From the NCBI GenBank assembly GCA_022264855.1, contig JABYQU010000014.1:310001-374000 (forward strand): DNA of 64,000 nucleotides, given 5' to 3'. A program made the translations under genes and the position numbers. The notes under the pieces were generated by a model that worked only from the letters and a program-made list of their open reading frames with translations, did not search any database and had not been told where the DNA came from. The DNA comes from Lenzites betulinus (taxonomy: Eukaryota; Basidiomycota; Agaricomycetes; Polyporales; Polyporaceae). Shown here piece after piece: positions 25,301 to 35,044 of this stretch (position 1 is the first letter of the stretch; each line of letters begins with the position of its first letter).

Positions 25301-28076
25301 AGCAGCTGCTTCCTCCCGTGCGGGAGGCCATGCAGCGTCTTCGCTCGACCTCCATCAGCCATGATGTTGGATCTCGGGACGCCGTGATCTCCGCACGCCA
25401 CAAAGCGGTCGAGAATGCCGAATTACTATTCACATCGTGGAAGAAGACCGTCGCTGGACTGAAGCAACAGCTTGCCGACGCGCAGAAGGCAGAGCAACAT
25501 CGCGTCGCGGAGGAGGCACGATTGAAGGAGGAGCAAGAACGTCTTGAGGCCGAGACACAAGCCCTCCGTGCGCGCGAGCAAGCGGCCGCGATAGAGGCGG
25601 AACGTCTTGAAGCGTTGGAGCGGGCGAGGGTCGAGCGTGAAAAGGTGGAGGCTGAGGAGAGGGAGCGGAGAGAGCGTCAGGAGGCGGTAGAGCGGGCAGA
25701 GCGCGAGGATCAGGAGCGGCGCAAGTTAGAGGAGGAGCGACAGCGCAGGCGGGAGGAGGAGGAGAAACGTCGGCAGGACGAGGAGGAACGGCGTCGGTTG
25801 GAAGAGGAGGAGCGGCGCAGACTTGAAAAGGAGCGTCGGAGAGTGGAGGAGGAACGTCGTAAGGCCGAGGAAGACGAGCGAGAAAGAGCGGAGGAAGAGA
25901 GACGCAGCAAAGCAGAGGCAGAAGCGCGCAGACTAGCGGAAGAACAAGAGCGACGACGACTGGAGGAGGAGGACCACTTACGGCAAGAAGCGCTCCGACT
26001 AGAGGCCGAGTCGTCTCTCGCGAACCAGTCTTTGGACACTGTGGATGAAGGCAGCTTTGGCGTGTTTGCCGACGATGGTGAGCGTGCCCTTCATCTGCCA
26101 TACAACCAAACTAACCTTCTTATAGATGTATTCGCTATCGGAGGCCCCGCTTCATCGAATACGAGCATGACCGCTGCGTTGAGCGAACTGAGCACTCGTA
26201 TCTTCGAGTTCCGAAAGCGTTTGCGTTCGCTTGGTATCAATGACGTCGCTAGGCCCAGTGCACGAACCACATCTGGGCTGCCCGAAGACAATGTGCGGAA
26301 GACCATGGCGAAGGCCCTAACGACGCTAACGGACGAAGTTGCACAAATGCCCGCTACCATTCCCGATAACCTCACCATCGATGCGGACCTACGCTCCCTT
26401 CGTAGCGAACTTGAGGCTTCAGCGGATCTTATGACCCGGGTCCACCAGCTGGCCGATTTCTCCCTCATCCTTCACGAGTGCGACGATGTGCTGAGTGACC
26501 TGCTCGAGCATATTGATAGCTACCCCTCCCCGCCCATAGGCCCTCTGTCTGCCGCGCACGTCTCGGACGCAAGGACCCCTCCAGAAGAACAGCTGGGCGC
26601 TCGGCTCGCGTTCACCCGCGATGTCTTGAACCGCATGAAGACGCTCTCCCGCACTCTGGTCAACGATCCACGAGTGCTCCCTGAGAGGGAGCGTATCATG
26701 CAGACATGGAGCGAGCTCGAAGCCATGGCGCTCGACCGTATCAACGGTCAGAAGTCGCGCCCTTCAAGTGTTATCAGCTCGGGGCGGAGTAGTCGTGCGT
26801 CTGTGATCAAGAGCTCTTCGCATCTCGCCCGTGTGGATAGCCCGCGTGGGCGGCCTAGCCTTGACGTTCCTCGTCCTCGCGCCAGCCTCGACAAGAAGAG
26901 CAGCTTCTCGAAATTGTCCGCGTCACCTGGAGGCAAGTTCCTCGCCCCGCCATCGCCACTCGTGACCGCACGGCGCGCTGCTTCTGGTTCATCGGTAACC
27001 ACAGCCCAGTCGCGAAGCTCTAGTAGGCTTTCCATCTCGACATCTTCCCGCTCTGTCTCGGGACCTATGGCTGGCTCGAGTCCCTCAAACCTCTTCGGCA
27101 CTACATTCTCGTCCAGGCAAAGGACGAATAGCACAACGTCCAATAGCTCGATCTCTTTAGCTAGTCCGATCAGGCGAACTCCCGCACTTTCGACATCGTC
27201 GCGGCCGCGTGCTCAGACTGGTACTATGCGCACAAGCTCTCCTGCGTTCTCAGACGCGTCTTTCTCTCAGAGCCGATCCAGCCTGAATCTTTGCCGCCCG
27301 CCATCGTCACATTCAAATTGGTCTCGTGCGCCACGACCATCATTTCCGACGCTGCCGAAGTCCCCGCCATCGTCTCGTGGTCAACCAGCGAAAGCTGTAC
27401 GACAGCCTTACATTGCGAATCCGAAGAACAAACTGGATATCGCGGTCGGCGACGTTATGAACAGGCTCCCGGTCGATATCAAGATCGAACTCGTTCCGGA
27501 CACATGGAAGGACCAGAGTGGCAAGTACTGGATCGGGGACAGCGACCCGAAGCTGTGCTTCTGCCGAATTCTTCGTTCGCAGACTGTAATGGTCCGCGTC
27601 GGTGGTGGCTGGTCTGAACTGTCTAGGTATGTAGCACTGATTTGTTGCGATAATTCGCATTTGACTTGGCATGACACAGATTCATCAAGGACCACTTCGC
27701 GGATGCTTTCAGACTGTTGCCGGTCGACATGTCGCCGCCCCGGACCGGTGCGCGCGAAGAGAAATGGATTAGCTCCACGTCCTTGGCCCAAGCAACAGAA
27801 AGTCTAACGCCCCCACGACCCCCTCGCACACCAGAGCCAAAGGAAGGATATTTCCCTTCATTCGCAATCTCCACGCCGAGCGGTGCAAGTCCCAAGTCCC
27901 TCAAGGGCTCGCCCTCTCCCGGATCCCCTCTTCATGCTCTGCAGTTCATTCGACGAGCCGAGCGGGAGAGTATATCATACCGTCCGGAAACACCGACACG
28001 GTCGTCGCGAAGCAGTATGTCGGCGTCAGCATCGGTTCTCAGCACTCCTTCACGCCAGCCCGCATGGCGTCCCTGA
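22386..28076 (+). CDS. Giant coiled-coil protein with C-terminal GAR (GAS2-related) microtubule-binding domain
   Basis: Probable cytoskeletal linker that binds microtubules through its GAR domain. Exons 22386-22622, 22675-22864, 22921-23530, 23583-26077, 26126-27626, 27680-28076; 1809 residues. The N-terminal two thirds are helical, spectrin-like or Kar9-like (KVWIEEKT, then LLHLLRDRSDNLELLK). Residues 975-1160 are an Arg/Glu-rich single helix or coiled coil. A Ser-rich basic stretch follows. The GAR domain spans about 1610-1695 (DIAVGDVMNRLPVDIKIELV, GKYWIGD, KLCFCRILR, VRVGGGWSELSRFIKDHF) and is split by the intron at 27627-27679. The tail is Ser/Pro-rich. No calponin-homology actin-binding domain is visible, unlike animal spectraplakins. 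Relationship to fungal KAR9-type proteins is my inference. The third exon uses a weak acceptor (CCAAG) chosen to preserve frame. Confidence 0.85.
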
Positions 28077-28510
28077 ACATCTTGTCTGCCTTTGCGGCTC
28101 TCCCTTTCCTGCTTGTTAAATTGCTGTGCACTATCGCTTCGTACATCTACACGTTTGGACAGTCGTGACCGAGGCTGTGAATAGACATCGTAAGTTGGAG
28201 GTTCGCCGTTCCGTTCGGCATGACGGTATTTAATGACATTGATGTTGTTCACGTTGTATACGTCTCTCTTGGATACTGACACACTCATGAAGCAATTTTT
28301 ACCTACTATACTAGTCGCCTCTTGCACAATTCACGGTAGCGTTTGTTTTTGCTGCATACGAAGCTGTACTGTCACGATCACGTGGGCAATATGACGCGCC
28401 TCGACGCGCCTTCTGTCCCAACTCTCTAGTCTGTCTGTGCCGGATCCCTTCGACGCTTTGGCCTCGTACCACCATCGTCATCTATCTGCTTTGCTCGCGG
28501 CTTACTCGTT
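28077..28510. other. Tandem intergenic region before the HEI10-like gene
   Basis: Between the stop of the GAR gene and the start of the HEI10-like gene, both on the plus strand. Presumably terminator of the first and promoter of the second. I see no gene and no recognisable meiosis-specific element. Confidence 0.5.
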
Positions 28511-30628
28511 ATGGATAACTTACGGTGCAACAGACTGACTTGCAGACGATCGCTAGCGGATAAGGCCGTGGTGGTGAGTGTATGTGCATGGTCTCACCGT
28601 TTATGCTGACAATCTTCAGACAACTTGTAGGTCCTGTGTACAACAGAGCTTGCTGTTAAATAGCTTATCACCATGTGCGGGCCCCTAGGTTCTCATATAT
28701 TCTGTGGTGGGTAATGAGTTATTTCTTTAAAGGCCGGCTGTATTGACTGCTTTCAGTGGACTGTGCCAATGAGCTCTTCAACGCGTCTAGACTATGTCCG
28801 GGTATGCATGGCATGCTCAGTGGACTTCTATTGGGCATGACACGTTGATACTCTCCAGCGTGCGAGACGTCCTTGACTGAACCGCAAGTTCATCCATCTC
28901 CGTCTACTTCCAGTCTCTGATCTGCTTACAGGGATGATGTGGTCGTACGTCTCTAGCCTATATGGCAATACGTGACACGTACCACGACCAATGCAATAAT
29001 TAGGTCTGCTCGCTGCACCCCTCCAACGACTACAAAACCGTGTGTATGCGCGCATATAGTCGATGTTCTCTGATTTACCCGCTCTCCTGCAGTCGGTATT
29101 GTCCGGGTTGAATCCCACGATCATCCTTGAGATTTGTAGCAGGTATGCGTCCCGTCAGCGAGCTTCTCGATGTATAGCTCATGAAATGATTACATTATGA
29201 AGAGCCTTGTCGTTTTGGCAATACCAGCTTCACCAAGAGCAGTGAATACCGAGATGCAGCTCCAATCTGTCACCTGTCTTACCGCATTTCTAGGTCTTTC
29301 CAGCAAGCCTTGTATAGGAACGTAACAGAGAAGAATGCACAATTGGAGAAACGGCTTGAGAACGTGATCAGAGAGGGTATAAGCAACCACTCATCTATCA
29401 GGGGATCTGGGTGCTAATGTCACGAATTACTGAAGCTAACGGAGAGATCAGTCTCCTAACAAACAAGCTCACAGGTGCGCCAGTCAGACGTTTGTTAGCG
29501 AATGTAACTTATCTGCGCATTGTAGAGATGGAACGAGACCTCGAGGGGGAACGTCGGAAGAGCGCGAGCATGCAAGACTCGCTTAAAGAGAGCGAGAAGG
29601 AGTATCACAAGCTCAAGGTCCGCATATAGTCCCCTTATGGCAGAGAGTCTTTACCCAAACATTGTGCCTAGACGCAATACGACAAACTCAAACGTAAAGC
29701 TCTGCTCGGCGGGGGCGTCGGCGGCAAAGACGGCTCTCTGCCTCTAGGAGCGCAGTCTCTCAACATGCAAGAGCGGCACGACGAGAATGGCGCCCGGATG
29801 AAACAAGGCATGGCCTTCGGCGCAGGTATAGGCGGCGCAGGGGGCGTGGACGTTGGTGCAGTCGTCGGAAACATGGAAGCCACCGGTGTACGCGTCTCAC
29901 CTCTCACCACCTCGCCTAATCTGATCATGTTAATTGTTCCCGCGCATATACACAGATTCAGCGCACGCCCATCGTGAGCCGCACAATGGGTGGCATGCCC
30001 CCCGGCAACGGTGCGACCTGGCGGCAGCCGCAAGCCCCCATCCCGCGCCACGCCGCGCAGCGGCAGCCGTTCAGCGCGGCGATGGACCAGCGGTCGTTCC
30101 GCACGAGCGCGAGCACCGCGCGCTCGGACCACTCGGACAGCACGGCGGAGGTCGAGGGCTTGATCGCGCAGACAAGCGGACGCCATGCTTCACGCAACAA
30201 TATGCCTGGGCAGTGGGCGATGCCACAGCAGCGCTCTATGTCTGCCCAGAATCCGCATGCGCAGAATCGAGGTTAGTGGCGTTTTACGAACACTGGGCAA
30301 GGCGCCGCGCTCATCCGGTGGTGTAGGGTATGCCCAGCCGTCGAGCAAGCGCACAGGGCCGAAGTTCAAGCCAGCGTGAGTTTTTGTAGATTGCGAGCAT
30401 GAAAGCACGAGACACCCGGCGTTCCCCGTATACAATCTTTCTGTACGATCCATCATACGAGTTTTCAGGCCGCGAGAGAAGCGTGCATCATTCCCGCGGT
30501 CCGTCTATGCATTCTTAACGGCTACAAGTACATCGGATGCGAGCGGTATGCGTACATTATGCGTGTCGGGGTCGGTTATGTATCGTAAAAGGGACTCTGG
30601 CAACGGGTCCGTGATGCTGAGGGCGTGA
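28511..30628 (+). CDS. HEI10/Zip3-like RING protein (meiotic crossover E3 ligase)
   Basis: SUMO/ubiquitin-ligase-type RING protein that marks crossover sites on the synaptonemal complex in meiosis (family knowledge). Exons: 28511-28573, 28620-28626, 28689-28706, 28757-28801, 28859-28883, 28932-28944, 29004-29039, 29093-29142, 29203-29241, 29294-29376, 29436-29474, 29526-29617, 29672-29887, 29956-30271, 30327-30375, 30469-30628; 416 residues. The N-terminus reads MDNLRCNRLTCRRSL, then TTCSHIFCVDCANELF and LCPACETSL: a C3HC4-like RING. Then follow CSLHPSNDYKT and LSFWQYQLHQE, a coiled coil (residues about 95-165), and a Gly/Arg/Gln-rich tail with phosphorylatable Ser. Exon 2 is only 7 nt and supplies TT of TTCSHIFC. 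The intron at 28884-28931 begins GCAAGT (GC-AG). The last exon (30469-30628) is the weakest part. Confidence 0.88.
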
Positions 30629-30897
30629 ACGACATAAAGGAGGGCGTCAGGGCGTGGAGAGGGGCAGACGGAGGCCGCTATTCAGAGGGCGACGCCGCCA
30701 CGAGACGAGGAACGAATCAAGGGCCTAATCTCACATATACATGCATCAAGAAAGGAGTCGAGGGAGTGCGGGCACAGCGTGCCGGTAGTATGCAAGTCGA
30801 TGCCACTATGTACGTATACAACGATGGAGCGTGAAAGACGCGGAGGGAAATCATAAAAACAACAGGCAGGACACTCGGACACTCGTCGACGCCTACC

Positions 30898-33800
30898 CTA
30901 GTCCCGCCTCAGTGTCCCGTTCTTCTCGTCCTCCAAGTACTGCCCAATCGCGAGGATGTCCTCGCCCGCGCGGCGCAAATATGCTGCGAGCACTCCCCGA
31001 TCCGCGTGCGGCAAAATCGCAGCGAGCTTGTCCACCTGCTGCAAGAACGCCGGGTCCGTGCTGACCGCCCCCGGTGCCGCGGGCCCAACAGACATATGCG
31101 TCGGGCGCGCCCGCGCAAACAGCGACGGCCGGCGCGCGACCGTGCTCTGCCGATGATGGCTCGCGGGCGGTACGTCGGGCTGCTGGTACGCCTGAGGCGG
31201 GCTCGCCGCGACGGAGTACGTCTTCGAACGCTGTATGCGCCCCGGCGCGGCGCGGGGGCCGCCGGGGATGGCGGGCGCAGTGGGGAGCGGCGCCTCGCGC
31301 GCAGACGACGAGCCCTGGGGCGGGTTCGAGCGCGAGGACGCCATCGCCGGGGGGCGCTTCGTGAGCACCTTCGTGGGCGACTGCGGGCTCGCGCCGCCGA
31401 GCGTGGAGAGGCCCTTCTCGCGGCGGGTGCTCGTCTTGCGCCCGAGGGACGCGAAGAAGCCTGTGCCGGAGCTCTTGGCGCCGGGGAGGATTGCGATGGA
31501 CTTGGTGGGGGAGCCGAGGAGCGTGGAGGAGCGCGTTTGCGCGCGCCCGAGGTTCGCTTGCGCGAGGGCGGGGTAGGGGAGTGCGGGAGGAGGGGAGGTG
31601 GAGGGGATGATGTCGATTGCGCGGGTCGAGAGGTCTGTCGCGGTGTACGCGTCGGCGCGGATGGGGAACGTCGCTTGTGACGCGAGCGAGCCGTGCGAGA
31701 CATGCCGGGTCTGCGGCAACATACCGCCGAGCTCCGCGGGGACGACGGGCTGCAGCGTCTGCTGCGCCGTCCGCTGTGACTGCGTCCTAGGGTGGGACCC
31801 TGATGTACGCACTGTCAGGAAAGTGATCTGCAAGATACATTTATTTGTAACGCACCTGGACGCCCCTGCAACGCCTGCCATTCGCGGAGACCACAGTCAT
31901 AAGTAGCCAGTTCGTTGATCTTCTCGGCATACAGCTTTGCGCGTTCCCGCGCACTCCGCAGCATGGTGACGTCCCGGACGACCATCGCCTGCGGCCACGA
32001 TGAGATCTTGGTGGGACGCGGGACCGTGCGCCGCGGTGGCAATTCTAAGCGGATGGGCGCAGCTGAGGGGGACATGGACCGACGCATGTCCGGGCTCGTC
32101 GAGCGCTTACTCGACCTAGACGAACCCGACGGTGGGCGGGGCAGCGTCGAGAACCGCTTGAGGTTGGTGAGGGTCGTGCGGAAGGAGCTAGGCGCCAGTG
32201 TGTTGGGCTTCTCATCGTCGGACCCTGCCTGCGCATTCTTTGGTGGCGGCACAGGAAGTCGTGAGATGCACGAAGAGGACGATGATGAGCTGCCCGAGGC
32301 GGAAGAGGCGGAGCGCGACATGGGAACATTGGGCAGCGCGTCGGACTTGCCGTTGGGAGAACTCTTCTTTTCTACGCTCTCTTGATTGAGGCTCACCCAG
32401 CTGCTCTCTCTGCGTAGCTCGAGGCCCGCCCGGCGTTCGGAAATCTTGCGTTCTCGCGTCGGTAGGCCGTCGTCCGCAGCATCCTCGTCGTGCTCGTCCT
32501 CAATCACCACGACTGGCCGGTTATCCACATGTGAGGGAAGCGATAGCTCCTCGCTCGTACGTGGGGATTGGACGAGCGGTTGACTCAGTGGGGAAGAGAG
32601 GATGGTCGAGGGCGGGAACGCGCCCTCCCGCCGGTGAACGCTACCAGAGGTAACCAGCTTGACAGATGATCTAGTATAGCGAGTGTGAGTGGGGTAGAAA
32701 CGAACAGTCAGTTTCGGACGCACTCATTGTCCTGGCTATATGTGGACTCCTCGCTGTCCCTTGTGTCGGACCGGGACGGTGAGGGGTCGTGACCGAGACG
32801 TTTGTTGGCCTCGGGGGGTGTCCTGGCGGCGAGCACGGCAGACACAGACTGTGGCAGCTGTAGTTTCTCCTTAACAGCTTCGATTTCGCGCCTTGTATTG
32901 GTAGGCACAGGGGTGTGGAAACGAGGCGGGCGAGGGGGCGCGCCTGTGTCAAAAATAGAACGTGGCGGAGGCGGGAGGGGCCCGGCCGTCGCGTGGACAC
33001 CGGGCTGGTAGTGCAGGTACTGGGACGACGACGACGCGGGCTGATACGTCGGCGATCTTGAGGTTGGCGACTGCAGTGGTGTGGATGCGTGGGAGACGGG
33101 GTAGGGCGCTGCCGATGCTGGTCGTTGTGTGCGGTGGTGCATCATCTCGGGCGACAGGCCAACGATCACTGGGCCGACGACGGGCTGCTGGATGTCTTTG
33201 TACTCACCGATGCTAGGCGTCACGATGCCGTCCTCCATGCCAAACATCGGCGTGGCGAGCAGCGCCTGCTCGGGGGAGCGTTGGTACAGGCTTGCAGTGC
33301 TCGTGTCAGAGAGATCGGGCGTGTTGACGCCGCCGGGGGAAGGGGTGCGCGACTTGGCCGGGGTCTGGAAGAGGGGGACGCCGAGGCCCTCGTGCTGGAC
33401 GAAGGAGTGGTAGTCGTCGCTGGTCGGGCTCGCTGGACCCAAGCTCTCCGACGCCGTGGAGGCGGAGCTGAGGCCGACGATGCCCACGTCACGGGATGAC
33501 TTGTGATGGAGGCGACGGGCCCTGCCGCCAGCGTCGACCGCTTCAGACGCCGAGCGCGCGTGTGCGTGATAGTGTGAAGACGCGGACGGCGGCGGGTACC
33601 CTCCGCGCTCCGACGTCCCCACCGGCGCTGTCGACGGCGGCGTCAGGTCCGTGTATGTCTTCGGCGACGCGTCGGGCGGCGCGACGAGCGCGAGCCCCCC
33701 GATGTGCACGCCCCGCCGCGAGAAGAGCGTCGATCCGGACATGTTATGTGCGGAGGCCTTGCGCTCAATCCCCTTGCTGCTTTTACGCCTCACCGACCGC

Positions 33801-34522
33801 TGCGGGGGCGGCGCGTCCATCTCCACGATGGCGAGCCGTCGCCTGTCTGCACCGCCCTCCGAGGGCACACTGGGTCGCCGTGAGTGCCGGGCTGCGTCTC
33901 CGTGTGCGCGCGGGCGCTCTGGCGGCAGCGCGGCGTTAGCGCGCACCGGAGTGGTCGACTGCGAGCCCGACGCGGGCTCGGTTTGGGGGAAGGGGTGCGA
34001 ATGCGAAGAGTAGCTGGACGAGGATGAGGTCGTAGACGGATTCCGGGCGTGCGTCGCCATGGCGGGCGAATGCAATGCAAAGTCGGCGCGTACAGGGGTG
34101 GTCTGCTGAGACAAGGTCGCGGTCGTGTGCACAGGGGCTTCAGAAGAGTACTCGGACGAGTAGTCGGACGCAGACGAGGCCGTCGAGCCCTTGCGCGAGT
34201 GGGAGATGGTCGTAGCGGACATACGTTGGGCATCCGGGTCCGCAGCAGTACTAGTCGCGTAGTCGAAAGGCCGCCCAGCAAGCTCGGACTGGTAGTACGA
34301 GAGGATTTGATCCGTCTCCATTCGCACGAGATTGGGCCGGGGGACTGCTTGAGCAGGCCGCGCGAGACATCCCGTTTGTACACTGCTACTGCTTCATGAT
34401 TTCATGAAAGGGAACGCACCTGTGGAACCGCTGCTACTCGGATATGAAACGTCTCCTGCTCCATCGGCGGGGTGATATGAGGCGCCCGATGCGAGGTTGA
34501 GCGGGGAGAGCACCGAGCTCAT
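30898..34522 (-). CDS. Large low-complexity protein with C-terminal CUE-like domain, function unknown
   Basis: I do not recognise the family. Complement exons: 34420-34522, 32724-34344, 31856-32670, 30898-31811; 1150 residues with exact phase. Most of the chain is Ser/Pro/Thr-rich and disordered, with short conserved-looking islands: NLVRMETDQILSYYQSELAG near residues 38-57, and VRDVTMLRSARERAKLYAEK followed by YDCGLREWQALQG near 815-845. The last ~50 residues (QQVDKLAAILPHADRGVLAA, then DILAIGQYLED) resemble a CUE ubiquitin-binding helix bundle, with the leucine/proline pattern of that fold. I infer a possible ubiquitin-linked or polarity/trafficking adaptor. There is no membrane segment and no catalytic motif. 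The start MSSVLSPLNLASG at 34522 is chosen as the first Met of the exon with basidiomycete-like context. Confidence 0.75.
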
Positions 34523-35044
34523 CGTAGCGAGGACGACGGGGAGGAGAGGAGGGTGGATGGTAGGAGCATTCAAGGAGTGAGACTGGCGGTGTCCATCGGT
34601 CGTCGTCGTTGCTGTCGACAACGAGCAGCCACCCGTAAGCCACCGTGCCACAGTAAGCTCAGCGCCCTCACGTCATGCCCCCTCATTCCACGTGCGCATC
34701 CGTCTCCTTGGACTCCCCGAATCTCTCATTCACGCGCCCGACGTCGGTGAGCCCATGACTACCGCTGCGCATCACTGTTTACGTTGCGAGCGCACACGAA
34801 ACGCACCGGCGATCAGGATCCTTGCACCGACAGACGGCAGACAATGCCAGACATGACAAGCGGCGCAGAACTGATACATATCCTACAACACGGTACACCT
34901 ACTCCGACAGATACATTCATTCCACCTCCCCGTCGCGTCTGTTTCACCTCCAACCGGCACACGCACGCACTCGAGCATCGCCGACGTCGACCCGCGTGCA
35001 CCTGCTCCGAGGTGCCCGCGAGCGGACACCCACGTCGCACGAGC
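34523..35044. other. Intergenic region between LEU1 3' end and the CUE-like gene
   Basis: Tandem minus-strand genes flank it, so it holds the promoter of the CUE-like gene and the 3' flank of LEU1. No gene recognised. Confidence 0.5.

Noticed and set aside
25430..26101. 223-codon minus-strand frame and its neighbours (25710-26039)
   Set aside because: Antisense shadow of the Arg/Glu-rich coiled coil of the GAR protein; Pro/Leu/Ser-rich with no motif.
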